Positions 25,561 to 33,961 of a DNA stretch of 46,773 nucleotides are shown here, piece by piece. The stretch spans positions 1 through 46,773 of the forward strand of contig QFQP01000045.1 in the NCBI GenBank assembly GCA_003243425.1. Reading direction: 5' to 3'. This DNA comes from Archangium gephyra. GTDB taxonomy: Bacteria; Myxococcota; Myxococcia; Myxococcales; Myxococcaceae. A program made the translations under genes and the position numbers. Position 1 is the stretch's first letter. Every line of letters begins with the position of its first letter. The notes beneath the pieces are model-generated. The model saw nothing but the letters and a program-made list of their open reading frames with translations. It did not search any database and was not told the DNA's origin.

Positions 25561-26956
25561 GAGGACCGTGAGCTCGGGGGCTCTGCGTCTCTCCCCGCCC
25601 GTGCAAGGGCGCTTCGCCGAGTACCGCGACCGGCTCGTCCACGAGTGGATGCAGATCCTCGCGGTGCTGGGCGTGGTGCTGGTGCCGCTGTTCCTGCTGC
25701 TCGACTACGTGACCATGCCCAGTGAAATGCTGGGCCGCTTCGCCGCCTATCGCGGCACCGCGACCTTCACGTCGATGCTGCAGTTCTTCATCGTGCGCTC
25801 CACGAAGCCGTCGAAGTGGAGCTACGTGCACGGCTACGTGTTCAGCACCATCGTGTGCGGAATGATCACCCTGATGACCGTCGACCTCGGCGGCTTCTCA
25901 TCGGGCTACTACGTGGGCCTGATGCTGGTGATCTTCCCCGTCAACGTGCTGTTGCCGTGGCGGAGCATTCACTCGGCGCTCAACGGCCTGCAGGTGGTCG
26001 GCACCTACCTGGTCGCCAACCTGCTGTTCGGCGGCCCGTTCACCGTGGCCTCGCTGGTGAACAACCTCTACTTCCTGTTGTCGTCGGTGGTGCTGGTGGT
26101 GGCCATGGCCGAGACGCGCTACCGCCTGGTCGAGCGCGAGTTCGGCGTGCGCGCGGAGCTCGAGGACACCAACGGCTCGCTCTCGCGGTCACGCGCCGAG
26201 CTGAAGGACGCGCGCGACCGCCTGTGGAGCGAGATGGAGGTCGCGCAGCACATTCAGACCGCGCTCTTGCCGCGCAACCGCCGCATCGGCCCGTGGGAAT
26301 GTGAAGCCACCATGCTCACCGCGGAAGAGGTCGGCGGCGACTACTACGACTTCCTCGAGACGCGGCACGGCGAGCGCTGGCTGGCCATCGGTGACGTGTC
26401 GGGCCACGGCGTGGAGTCGGGCCTGGTGATGATGATGACCCAGACCACCATTTCCACGCTGGTGAACGAGGCGGCGGGGCGGAAGCCGGCGGAGATCTTC
26501 ACCCGCACCAACTCGGTCATTCGCGAGAACGTGAATCGGCTCGGCGGCCACCGCTACATGACGTTGAACGTCATCCGCCTCGAAGACGAAGGGCTGCTGG
26601 TCGCGGGCAAGCACCAGGACCTCTTCATCTGGCGCGCGGCGACCGGGCGCGTGGAGTGCATCTCGAACGACGGCCCGTGGATCGCCGTGGTCGACGACGT
26701 GAGCCACAGCGTCGAAGACCAGCTGGTGAACGTGAACGTGGGCGACTGGGTGCTGCTCCACACCGACGGCGTGACCGAGGCGTGCGACGCGCAGGGGCGC
26801 ATGTTCGGTCAGGCGCGCCTGCAGGAGTCGTTCGGCGCGCTGGCCGGGAAGATGTCGCTCAAGGAAGCCGTGCAGCGGCTGGTGAACGAGGTGCAGGGCT
26901 ACCAGTCGAAGCGCGACGACGACCTCACCGTGGTGATGCTCAAGCGCACGGCGTGA
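25553..26956 (+). CDS. Membrane SpoIIE/RsbU-type PP2C phosphatase
   Basis: The 467-residue protein has about six membrane helices in residues 33-187, a short coiled-coil linker at about 195-230, and a SpoIIE-type PP2C domain from about 230 to the end. The signature EVAQHIQTALLP (229-240) and metal aspartates in EEVGGDYYD and GDVSGHG are present, and DDDLTVVML closes the domain. Such phosphatases dephosphorylate STAS antagonists when a membrane input is sensed. It starts 8 bp inside the methyltransferase gene, so all three genes form one operon. The STAS-like gene at 26957 is convergent with no gap. Confidence 0.9.
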   Translation: MPERTVSSGALRLSPPVQGRFAEYRDRLVHEWMQILAVLGVVLVPLFLLLDYVTMPSEMLGRFAAYRGTATFTSMLQFFIVRSTKPSKWSYVHGYVFSTIVCGMITLMTVDLGGFSSGYYVGLMLVIFPVNVLLPWRSIHSALNGLQVVGTYLVANLLFGGPFTVASLVNNLYFLLSSVVLVVAMAETRYRLVEREFGVRAELEDTNGSLSRSRAELKDARDRLWSEMEVAQHIQTALLPRNRRIGPWECEATMLTAEEVGGDYYDFLETRHGERWLAIGDVSGHGVESGLVMMMTQTTISTLVNEAAGRKPAEIFTRTNSVIRENVNRLGGHRYMTLNVIRLEDEGLLVAGKHQDLFIWRAATGRVECISNDGPWIAVVDDVSHSVEDQLVNVNVGDWVLLHTDGVTEACDAQGRMFGQARLQESFGALAGKMSLKEAVQRLVNEVQGYQSKRDDDLTVVMLKRTA

Positions 26957-27334
26957 TTATTCGCCGACGAACTGCACGGGCGCGGGAGCGCCGTCGGCCG
27001 GCTGCAGCGCGCGCTTGAGCGCGTCGAAGCTCAGGGTCTGCCACTTGCGGCGGCTGTCGTAGTGCACGGTGAGCGGAATGCCGCGCGACTGCGCCGACGC
27101 GATGAGCTGAATGAGCGCCGCGATGGTCGACGAGTTGAAGTGCTCGAGCGCCTCGAAGTGCATGACCACCGCGAGGCTCTTCTGGCGCGCGGTCATGAAG
27201 ATGTCTTCGAACCACGGCTGCAACACGGTGCCTGGCGTGCGGCTCGCGCTGCGGCCCAGCCATCGCAGAACGATGGAGCCGGGGGTGCGTTCGTCGACGT
27301 CGATCGTGAGCTCGTCTACCTGTAGGTTGACCAT
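26957..27334 (-). CDS. STAS-like protein A (anti-sigma-antagonist candidate)
   Basis: The 125-residue protein has no signal or membrane segment. Residues 59-70 read HFEALEHFNSST, which fits the position of the phosphorylated Ser in STAS domains (DSSG-type), followed by a helix (IAALIQLIASAQ) and a strand (PLTVHYD). It is a paralogue of the divergent gene at 27420, with the same motif at the same residue numbers. Its stop codon abuts that of the SpoIIE phosphatase. A partner-switch role is inferred from context. The family assignment to STAS is by pattern, not by a clear database match. Confidence 0.7.
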   Translation of the reverse strand: MVNLQVDELTIDVDERTPGSIVLRWLGRSASRTPGTVLQPWFEDIFMTARQKSLAVVMHFEALEHFNSSTIAALIQLIASAQSRGIPLTVHYDSRRKWQTLSFDALKRALQPADGAPAPVQFVGE

Positions 27335-27419
27335 GGTGCCTCGGGGGGTCGCGCAGTGTAGAGGGCGACTGACGCACACGGTAGAAAACCGCTGTCACGA
27401 GAACGAGCCGAGGGTGGCC

Positions 27420-27800
27420 ATGCAGGGAATCCAGCTGGGTGATTTGCGCATCGAAGTGACCGAGCCGGCGGCCGACCGCATCGAGCTGCGGTGGACGGGC
27501 GCGAGCAATGAGCGCGACCCTGCGACCGGCCTCAAGGCGTTCTTCGACGGCGTGTTCGCCGAGGCGGCGAAGCGCGGCGCCACCGTGGTGCAGCACTTCG
27601 AAGCGCTGACCTTCTTCAATTCGTCGACGGTCTCCACGCTGCTGCGGGTCGTCGCCGAGTCGGGGCGCATCGGCGTACCGATGACGCTGTATTACGACCG
27701 CTCGCTGCGCTGGCAGGCGCACAACTTCGAGGGCATCGCTTCGCTCGCGCCCACGGTGCCGTTGCTCAAGGTCGAAGGCATCGACAAGCAGGGGCTCTAG
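27420..27800 (+). CDS. STAS-like protein B, divergent paralogue of protein A
   Basis: The 126-residue protein aligns with protein A over most of its length: HFEALTFFNSST at 59-70, then a helix (VSTLLRVVAESG) and a strand (PMTLYYD). The 85-bp gap between the two starts (27335-27419) should carry both promoters. Having two antagonist-like proteins beside one kinase-like ATPase and one phosphatase suggests competing substrates or different outputs. Its last 4 bp overlap the convergent PRPP synthetase gene. The ATG at 27420 has a GAGGG upstream. Confidence 0.7.
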   Translation: MQGIQLGDLRIEVTEPAADRIELRWTGASNERDPATGLKAFFDGVFAEAAKRGATVVQHFEALTFFNSSTVSTLLRVVAESGRIGVPMTLYYDRSLRWQAHNFEGIASLAPTVPLLKVEGIDKQGL

Positions 27801-28702
27801 CCGCACAAGCGCGCGATGATCTGCGCGATGGCCGGTGCGCTCCTGACCCGCTCCAGCGGGAACCTGGCGCCCACCGCCGAGGGCACGCTGTCGGTCACGA
27901 TGACGCGCGCGAGCGGCTGCTTCTCGAGGCGCTCCAGCGCCGGGCCCACGAACAAGCCGTGTGAAGCGACGACGGTCACCGGCGACTTCGCGCCGTGCGC
28001 GAGCGCGGTCAGCACTGCGGCCACCAGCGTGCCACCGGTGGAGATCATGTCGTCGACGATGATGACCTGACGGTCTTTCACCTCGCCCACGATGCCGTTG
28101 GCCTGCACCTCGGCGCCCGAGAGCCGCTGCTTGTGCACCACCGCGACCGGCAGGCCCAGCGGCCGCGCGAACTGTTCGGCGCGCTTCACGGCGCCGAGGT
28201 CGGGCGACAACACGACGGCGGGACCCGAGATGTTTCTCTTCACGTGCTCGATGAGCAGCGGCACCGCGTCGGCGTGCTCGACGGGCCTGGGGAAACAACC
28301 CTCGACGGCGCGTGAGTGGAGGTCGAGGCAGATGACGCGGTCGACGCGCCCGGCCGCCAGCAGCTCGGCGACGACACGTGCGCCCAGCGGCTCACGGCCC
28401 GTCACCCGGCGGTCATGTCGCGCGTAGCCCAGGTATGGAATCACCGCGGTCACCGAGCGTGCGCCTGCGCGCTGGCTGGCATCACTCATCAACGCCAGCT
28501 CGAGCAGGTGTTCGCCCACCGGCGCGTGCAGCGACTGAAGAATGAACACGTCGGCGCCGCGAACGTCGTCGGACAACTCGATGTCGAGCTCGCCGTCGGG
28601 AAAGCGGCGGCACGCGCAGGCGCCCAGCGACAGTGACAATTCCTTCGCGAGTTCGGCGGCGAGGGCAGGGTGTGACGAACCGGCGAGCAGAACGGGACGC
28701 AT
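27797..28702 (-). CDS. prs: Ribose-phosphate pyrophosphokinase (PRPP synthetase)
   Basis: The 301-residue protein carries the family landmarks: YLGYARHDRR (ATP-binding flexible loop), DLHSRAVEGCF, SPDLGAVKRAEQFA, and the PRPP/phosphoribosyl motif VIIVDDMISTGGTL. It transfers pyrophosphate from ATP to ribose 5-phosphate to give PRPP for purine, pyrimidine, histidine and NAD synthesis. It is slightly shorter than typical housekeeping Prs (about 310-320 residues) and its loops deviate (HDRR for QDRK; DLHSRAVEG for DLHADQIQG). It may therefore be a class variant or a second copy. It is convergent with STAS-like B. Confidence 0.82.
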   Translation of the reverse strand: MRPVLLAGSSHPALAAELAKELSLSLGACACRRFPDGELDIELSDDVRGADVFILQSLHAPVGEHLLELALMSDASQRAGARSVTAVIPYLGYARHDRRVTGREPLGARVVAELLAAGRVDRVICLDLHSRAVEGCFPRPVEHADAVPLLIEHVKRNISGPAVVLSPDLGAVKRAEQFARPLGLPVAVVHKQRLSGAEVQANGIVGEVKDRQVIIVDDMISTGGTLVAAVLTALAHGAKSPVTVVASHGLFVGPALERLEKQPLARVIVTDSVPSAVGARFPLERVRSAPAIAQIIARLCG

Positions 28703-29145
28703 GGGGTCTCAAGGCTAGACGGTGTCGTGCCCGTCGACGGCGAAGAACGTGAACGCCAGCAGCCTGAAGGCGAGGCCGAACGGTGAACGCCCCGCGCTCA
28801 TGACGCCAGCGAGCCCACCCGCCACGTGAAGTCGCGACCTCCGCAGCTGCACAGCGAAAGGCCCTCGTACGCGCGCGCCTGGTGGCGGCGCGACGCGCAC
28901 CGGGGACGACGCTGCAATGCGCTCACCTTCTGCGAAGGCGCGCCGGCGGTGCACCTCGGAGCGGGCGCCCTGCACACCCGACTCCCACGTCGGCGACCGG
29001 CGGCTTCCTTCCGGGTGTGCCGCCCCTCAGTTTTCCGAGGGCTGAGCAGTCTTCTGCGCGACGCGATTTCGCGGATCAACCGCGACGTACCGGTCACTCA
29101 CGAGCCGTCGCAGGCCGGTGCTTTTCAACAAGGAGAAGTCGCTTC
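28703..29145. other. 443-bp gap with no recognised gene
   Basis: This stretch lies between the divergent starts of the PRPP synthetase and the Cys-rich lipoprotein. Short open frames exist on both strands (for example 28715-28975 minus), but none has a recognisable protein or strong start signal. I see no tRNA-like clover leaf. CCCTC and GAGGG near 29020-29045 could form a short hairpin. The promoters of both flanking genes should lie here. Confidence 0.5.
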
Positions 29146-30330
29146 ATGTCGCGAGTCGTCGTCGCGTCGTTGGTCGCGTTGTTGGTGTCGGCGTGTGGTG
29201 CGCCGTCGGTCGCTCCGCAGGGCGGGGGAGAAATCGGGGGCGACGACGCGGGCATTCCCGATGCGGGTCCACGGCTCTCGGCGCGAGAACGCTTCTGCCG
29301 CGAGCTCGCCACGGTGCAGACCGGCGTCGAAGCCCGGTGCGGCTCGTTGAGCGACGCCGGAGTCGAACAGCGCGTGGCGTGGCGGCTCGACGGCTGTGAC
29401 CTGCCGCTGCCGTCCCGGCGTGCCTTCGACGCAGACGCTGGCGCTCAATGCCTGGCCGCGTGGAACAGCGCTGCGTGTCACGACGCGATGGACGTCTGCT
29501 CGCAGGTGCTGCGCGGGACCGTGGAGCTCAACGGCGGCTGCGCCGAGAACGCCGACTGCGCGCACGGGAACTTCTGCGACCGTTCATCGACGTGCCCCGG
29601 CGTGTGCCGCGCCCCCGTCGCGCTCGGCCAGCCGGTTCCGGAAGACGGGCAGTGCGCCGCGAACGCGTACCCGAAGAACGGCAGGTGCGTGGCGCGCCTC
29701 GCCCTCGACGAAGCGTGCGACCTGGCTGATGCGAAGACCCAGTGCGTGGACGGCGCGACGTGTGGCCCCGGCGCGTTGTGTGTGCCGAAGCGGGTCGCGC
29801 TCGAGGGCGAAGACTGCGGCGACTTCTACGGCCTGCGGTGCGCCGAGGGGCTCGCGTGCACCAGCGACGGCTGCGCGAAGAAGCTGCCGCTCGGCGCGAC
29901 GTGCGATGGCTTCGGGGCTCCGTGTCAGGACGATCTGCACTGCATCGATGGTGCGTGCTCACCGAAGGGCGTGCTCGGCGACGTGTGCGACTTCTTCCGG
30001 CCGTGTGGCGACGGCTTCGCGTGCCCGCCTTTCGGAGAGACGAAGTACTGCGCGCCCATCCGCCTCGTCGGTGACGCGTGCAACACCACGTTCGATTGCG
30101 ACTTCGGGCTGGCGTGCAGCGATGGTCGCTGCTCGCGGCTGCCGGTGGTGGGCGAGTCGTGCGACGGTCAGTGCGCCGACGGGCTGTTGTGCAGCTACGC
30201 CGACGGTCCCATCGGCCGCTGCGTGGCGCTGGCGCCGGCGGGTTCGACCTGTGCCGATGGCAGCATGTGCATGAGCCATTCGTGCATCGACGACGTGTGC
30301 ACCGTGCCCGCGACGTGCCCGATGAGGTGA
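29146..30330 (+). CDS. Cys-rich lipoprotein with repeated CXXG-type modules
   Basis: The 394-residue product has a signal peptide and lipobox (LVSAC, Cys17), then an Asp/Gly-rich linker. The remainder is cysteine-rich, with repeated units such as GGCAENADCAHGNFCD, GEDCGDFYGLRCAEGLACTSDGC and GDACNTTFDCDFGLACSDGRC, each about 30-45 residues. These resemble the Dickkopf-N-like modules frequent in myxobacterial outer-surface lipoproteins. A clear AAGGAG lies at 29130-29135, 10 bp before the ATG. It faces the ADP-ribosylglycohydrolase gene tail to tail with no gap. Role unknown. Confidence 0.85.
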   Translation: MSRVVVASLVALLVSACGAPSVAPQGGGEIGGDDAGIPDAGPRLSARERFCRELATVQTGVEARCGSLSDAGVEQRVAWRLDGCDLPLPSRRAFDADAGAQCLAAWNSAACHDAMDVCSQVLRGTVELNGGCAENADCAHGNFCDRSSTCPGVCRAPVALGQPVPEDGQCAANAYPKNGRCVARLALDEACDLADAKTQCVDGATCGPGALCVPKRVALEGEDCGDFYGLRCAEGLACTSDGCAKKLPLGATCDGFGAPCQDDLHCIDGACSPKGVLGDVCDFFRPCGDGFACPPFGETKYCAPIRLVGDACNTTFDCDFGLACSDGRCSRLPVVGESCDGQCADGLLCSYADGPIGRCVALAPAGSTCADGSMCMSHSCIDDVCTVPATCPMR

Positions 30331-31197
30331 TCAGCTCAACGGCTCGCGTGACCGCAACCACTCGGCGGGCGGGGCGTGCCGAATGCCCACCAGCCCACCG
30401 ACGATGGCGCAGGTGGTGTCGCGGTCTCCGAGCCCGTTCACCGTCGCCCACATCGCTTCGACGAAGTCGTCGTGGTGCTTCAACGCGCACCACAACGAGA
30501 ACGGCACCGTGTCTTCGCTCAACACCTTCGCGCCGCTGCCCAGCTTCTGCGCCGCGAACGTCGACGGCTGGTCGAACCCCAGCGTCGACGCCTGCTCGAT
30601 GCCGTCTCTCGTCGCGCCGCGCGGCGTTCTTGCGAGCACGTTGGCCCAGATGAGCCCGCGATTTTCATTCTTCGCGAAACCCGCGGCAGCGATCGCGACC
30701 GCCACCGCACCGGCCTGACCCTCGGGGTGCGCGTGCGTCACCGACGCGCTTCGAAACGCTTCTTCGACCACGCGCGAGAGCGGCTCGTGGGCGAAGTACG
30801 CACCCAGCGGAGCCACCCGCATCGCCGCGCCGTTCCCCATCGAGCCCGCACCATCGAACAGAGACCGCGCGGCCTGGCTCCACGGAATGCCTTGCGACAG
30901 CAGCGCCAGGACCTCGTGCGCACCGCCGCCGTACCCACGCGAAGGCTGCGCCAGGTACCGCGCGCCCAACCGGCGCGCGAACTCGTCGGCGTCGAGCGAG
31001 CCGCTCGCCTCAATCGTCTCCACCAGGCTCAACGCCATCGCGGTGTCGTCGGTCCACCCCCACGGAGCATTCGCGGGTATGCGCCGCATCTTCAGCGCCG
31101 TCGCCAGCACGTCGTCTCGCACGAAGAACCGTTCACCGAACGCGTCGCCCACCGACAACCCGTCCAACGAGCGGCGCACGCGTTCTTGTGGAGTCAT
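30331..31197 (-). CDS. ADP-ribosylglycohydrolase family protein
   Basis: The 288-residue protein shows the ADP-ribosyl-hydrolase (DraG/ARH) fold signatures: GLSVGDAFGERF near the N-terminus, the metal site WTDDTAMALS, GNGAAMRVAPLG, THAHPEGQAGAVAVA and the C-terminal GDRDTTCAIVGGLVG. These enzymes remove ADP-ribose from proteins or small molecules using a di-magnesium centre. No ADP-ribosyltransferase is visible nearby. It is divergent from cysE, and its ATG lies inside a 21-bp palindrome, so it may share control with the cysteine genes. Confidence 0.88.
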   Translation of the reverse strand: MTPQERVRRSLDGLSVGDAFGERFFVRDDVLATALKMRRIPANAPWGWTDDTAMALSLVETIEASGSLDADEFARRLGARYLAQPSRGYGGGAHEVLALLSQGIPWSQAARSLFDGAGSMGNGAAMRVAPLGAYFAHEPLSRVVEEAFRSASVTHAHPEGQAGAVAVAIAAAGFAKNENRGLIWANVLARTPRGATRDGIEQASTLGFDQPSTFAAQKLGSGAKVLSEDTVPFSLWCALKHHDDFVEAMWATVNGLGDRDTTCAIVGGLVGIRHAPPAEWLRSREPLS

Positions 31198-31216
31198 AGA
31201 GTCACATTGACTCTAT
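31196..31216. promoter_or_regulatory. Perfect 21-bp palindrome between divergent genes
   Basis: ATAGAGTCA and TGACTCTAT are perfect 9-bp arms separated by CAT. The site overlaps the ATG of the ADP-ribosylglycohydrolase gene (31195-31197) and lies 36 bp before the ATG of cysE. Extra copies of the half-site (AGTCA at 31192-31196 and TTGAC at 31216-31220) flank it. The TTGACA at 31216-31221 could also be a -35 element for cysE. A dimeric regulator probably binds here. Confidence 0.6.
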
Positions 31217-31251
31217 TGACACGGGAAGGCAAGCGAATCAAAGGGGGCTCA

Positions 31252-32103
31252 ATGTCTCTCGTGCCCGACGCCCTGAAGGCCCGGCTGCTGGCCGCGCGCC
31301 AGAAGCATCACCTGCCTGCGCAGCTGCGCCCGCTCGCGTTGCACTTCGCCAATCAGGTGCTCGGCCTGTTGTACCCGCACTTCTCGAACGCGTCGGCCAA
31401 CAGCGCGGCGGCGGTCGAAGAAGAGGTCACGCAGCTGGCGGCGACGTTGTCGGGGCTCGAGCGCTCCATCGCCACCCTGAACGAGACGATGCCGGTGAAC
31501 GTGGTCGAGCGGTTCCTCGCGGGGCTGCCGACGGTGCACGAGACGCTCGAGGCCGACGCGCGCGCGATTCTCGAAGGTGACCCGGCGGCGCGCAGCTACG
31601 ACGAAGTGATTCTCACGTACCCGGGCTTCTTCGCGATCGCCACCTACCGCGCCGCGCACCTGCTGTGGACGATTGGCCTGCCGTTGTTGCCGCGCCTGCT
31701 CACCGAGTTCGCGCACGAGAAGACGGGCATCGACATTCACCCCGGCGCAACGATTGGAAAGCGCTTCTGCATCGACCACGGCACGGGCGTCGTCGTCGGC
31801 GAAACGACCCGCATCGGCGACGGCGTGAAGCTGTACCAGGGCGTCACCCTGGGCGCGCTCACCGTCGAGAAGTCACTGGCCGACAAGAAGCGTCACCCGA
31901 CCATCGAAGACGACGTGGTCATCTACGCCGGCGCCACCATCCTCGGAGGCAACACGGTGGTGGGCCGCAACTCCATCGTGGCGGGCAACGCGTGGTTGAC
32001 GCAGTCGGTGCCGCCCAACTCCATCGTGAGCCGCAAGTCTGAAGTGCGCTCGCGCACGCCGGGCGCGCCGACCACGTTCGACGACTACGACTGGGTGATC
32101 TAG
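31252..32103 (+). CDS. cysE: Serine O-acetyltransferase
   Basis: The 283-residue protein matches the EpsC-like serine acetyltransferases. An N-terminal helical region (about 1-130, longer than in the shortest forms) is followed by YPGFFAIATYRAAH and a left-handed beta-helix. The helix carries the catalytic and substrate-binding patterns GIDIHPGATIG, IDHGTGVVVGETT and KLYQGVTLGAL. It acetylates serine with acetyl-CoA for cysteine synthesis. The hexapeptide repeats end near GAPTTFDDYDWVI. An AGGGGG lies before the ATG. The partner cysteine synthase gene follows after 61 bp. The C-terminal Ile fits the tail that inserts into CysK in the cysteine synthase complex. Confidence 0.92.
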   Translation: MSLVPDALKARLLAARQKHHLPAQLRPLALHFANQVLGLLYPHFSNASANSAAAVEEEVTQLAATLSGLERSIATLNETMPVNVVERFLAGLPTVHETLEADARAILEGDPAARSYDEVILTYPGFFAIATYRAAHLLWTIGLPLLPRLLTEFAHEKTGIDIHPGATIGKRFCIDHGTGVVVGETTRIGDGVKLYQGVTLGALTVEKSLADKKRHPTIEDDVVIYAGATILGGNTVVGRNSIVAGNAWLTQSVPPNSIVSRKSEVRSRTPGAPTTFDDYDWVI

Positions 32104-32164
32104 TTGCTGCTCTGACGCGCCTCCATTAGAACGGACGTCCCTCCACTTCAACGGAACAGGACGA

Positions 32165-33079
32165 ATGCGCGCCAACAACATCCTCGAGACCATCGGCAAC
32201 ACCCCGCACCTGAAGCTGAACCGCCTCTTCGGCAACACGCACGAGGTGTGGGTGAAGCTCGAGCGCGCGAACCCCGGCGCGAGCATCAAGGACCGCATCG
32301 CGCTGGCGATGATCGAAGACGCCGAAGCGAAGGGCCTGCTCAAGAAGGGCAGCGTCATCATCGAGCCCACGTCGGGCAACACCGGCATCGGGCTGGCGAT
32401 GGTGGCCGCGGTGAAGGGCTACGAGATCATCCTCGTGATGCCTGAGTCGATGTCGCTCGAGCGTCGCCGCGTGATGGCGGCCTACGGCGCGAAGTTCGAC
32501 CTCACGCCGCGCGAGAAGGGCATGAAGGGCGCCATCGCGCGTGCGCAGGAGCTCGCCGCGGCGACGCCGAATTCGTGGATCCCCCAGCAGTTCGAGAACG
32601 AGGCGAACATCGAGGTGCACCGCCGCACCACCGCCCAGGAAATTCTGAAGGACTTCCCCGAAGGCATCGACGTCATCATCACCGGCGTGGGCACCGGCGG
32701 TCACATCACCGCGTTCGCCGAGGTGCTCAAGCCCAGGTGGCCGAAGCTGAAAGTGTTCGCCGTCGAGCCCGCGAGGTCGCCGGTCATCAGCGGTGGCGCG
32801 CCGTCGCCGCACCCGATTCAGGGCATCGGCGCGGGCTTCATTCCGAAGAACCTCAAGGTCGAGCTGCTCGACGGCACCATTCAGGTCGAGCACACCGACG
32901 CCTTCGAGATGGCGCGGCGCGCGGCGCGTGAAGAAGGGCTGTTCATCGGCGCCTCGTCGGGCGCGTCGCTGCAGGCCGTGAAGCAGAAGTTGCCGGAGCT
33001 GCCCGCGGGCAGCCGCATTCTCACCGTGAGCTACGACACGGGCGAGCGCTACCTGTCGGTCGACGGGTTCCTCCCGTAA
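32165..33079 (+). CDS. cysK: Cysteine synthase (O-acetylserine sulfhydrylase)
   Basis: The 304-residue protein has all PLP-fold landmarks: the lysine loop NPGASIKDRIA, the substrate loop PTSGNTGIGL, the phosphate loop GVGTGGHITA, and the C-terminal FIGASSGASL. It replaces the acetyl group of O-acetylserine with sulfide to form cysteine. The length and motif spacing are those of CysK type A rather than CysM. It is downstream of cysE on the same strand, so both steps are probably transcribed together. Confidence 0.93.
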   Translation: MRANNILETIGNTPHLKLNRLFGNTHEVWVKLERANPGASIKDRIALAMIEDAEAKGLLKKGSVIIEPTSGNTGIGLAMVAAVKGYEIILVMPESMSLERRRVMAAYGAKFDLTPREKGMKGAIARAQELAAATPNSWIPQQFENEANIEVHRRTTAQEILKDFPEGIDVIITGVGTGGHITAFAEVLKPRWPKLKVFAVEPARSPVISGGAPSPHPIQGIGAGFIPKNLKVELLDGTIQVEHTDAFEMARRAAREEGLFIGASSGASLQAVKQKLPELPAGSRILTVSYDTGERYLSVDGFLP

Positions 33080-33121
33080 CCAACTCGAATTTTCACGAGC
33101 CCCTTCGCGTCGGGAGCGGCA

Positions 33122-33961
33122 ATGCTGTTCCCCATGCGACGCGCGCTTCTCGTGACCCTGGTCTGCAGCCTGCTCTCAGGCTGCGCCTACTTGAGTCAGT
33201 TCCTCAGCTCGGCGTTCAAGCAGCCGAGCTTCAGATTCCAGAACCTCGCGCTGAACAACGCGTCGTTGAGCGGCATCACCCTCGACACCGTGTGGCGGCT
33301 CGACAACCCGAACCCCATCGGCATCTCGCTGGCGAGCATCGACTACGCGCTCGCGGTGGAAGACAAGCAGGTGGTCTCAGGCGGCCCGCGGCAGGGCCTG
33401 CAGATCGCCGCGCAGGGCAGCTCTGACCTTCACTTCCCCGCGAACCTGAACTTCCAGGACCTCTTCGGCGTGGTGCAGACCTTCCTGAACAAGGACAACG
33501 CGAAGTACCGCGCCTCGGGCTCGCTCGGCGTGCAGACGCCCATCGGGGTGCTCAAGTTTCCGCTCGCCGCCGAAGGCACCTTCGAGGTGCCGAAGATTCC
33601 GCTCATTCAAATGGGCAACCCGCGCGTGTCGTCGGTGAACTTCCAGGGCGCGACCATCGAGTTCCCGATGACGGTGACCAACAAGAACAGCTACCCGATT
33701 CCCGTGGCCGCGCTGGTCGGCAACGTGACGCTCGCGGGTGCGAACATCGGCACCATCACCACCGGCAACCTCGGAGACCTCTCGGGCAAGGGGAACAAGC
33801 AGGTGTCCATTCCCCTCACCGTGAACTTCATGCAGGCCGCCGGCGCCGCGACGAAGATTGCGCAGGGCGGCCAGGCGCAGGTGCAGTTCAACGCGCAGCT
33901 GGAGTCAGGCGGGCAGAAGTTGCCCATCAACCTGAACCAGCTGGTCAACATTCAGCGCTGA
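33122..33961 (+). CDS. LEA14-like (WHy-domain) lipoprotein
   Basis: The 279-residue product has a signal peptide and lipobox (LLSGC, Cys21). Two copies of a LEA type 2 / WHy-like beta domain follow. The first contains LALNNASLSGITLDTVWRLDNPNP; the second contains MTVTNKNSYPIPVAALVG. The paired N-P and N-x-Y-P motifs are typical of the family, which binds hydrophobic ligands or protects proteins during stress. GGGAG lies 5 bp before the ATG at 33122, which favours it over the ATG at 33134. Confidence 0.85.
   Translation: MLFPMRRALLVTLVCSLLSGCAYLSQFLSSAFKQPSFRFQNLALNNASLSGITLDTVWRLDNPNPIGISLASIDYALAVEDKQVVSGGPRQGLQIAAQGSSDLHFPANLNFQDLFGVVQTFLNKDNAKYRASGSLGVQTPIGVLKFPLAAEGTFEVPKIPLIQMGNPRVSSVNFQGATIEFPMTVTNKNSYPIPVAALVGNVTLAGANIGTITTGNLGDLSGKGNKQVSIPLTVNFMQAAGAATKIAQGGQAQVQFNAQLESGGQKLPINLNQLVNIQR

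Noticed and set aside
26940..28298. Minus-strand frame of about 452 codons
   Set aside because: Spans two genes and an intergenic gap with shadow-type composition.
28703..29145. tRNA or small RNA gene in the lipoprotein upstream gap
   Set aside because: No T-loop motif or clover-leaf pairing that I can trace; nothing beyond a short hairpin.
30376..31251. N-terminal extension of the cysE frame
   Set aside because: It is antisense to the ADP-ribosylglycohydrolase and has shadow composition; the cysE start at 31252 has AGGGGG and matches the family.
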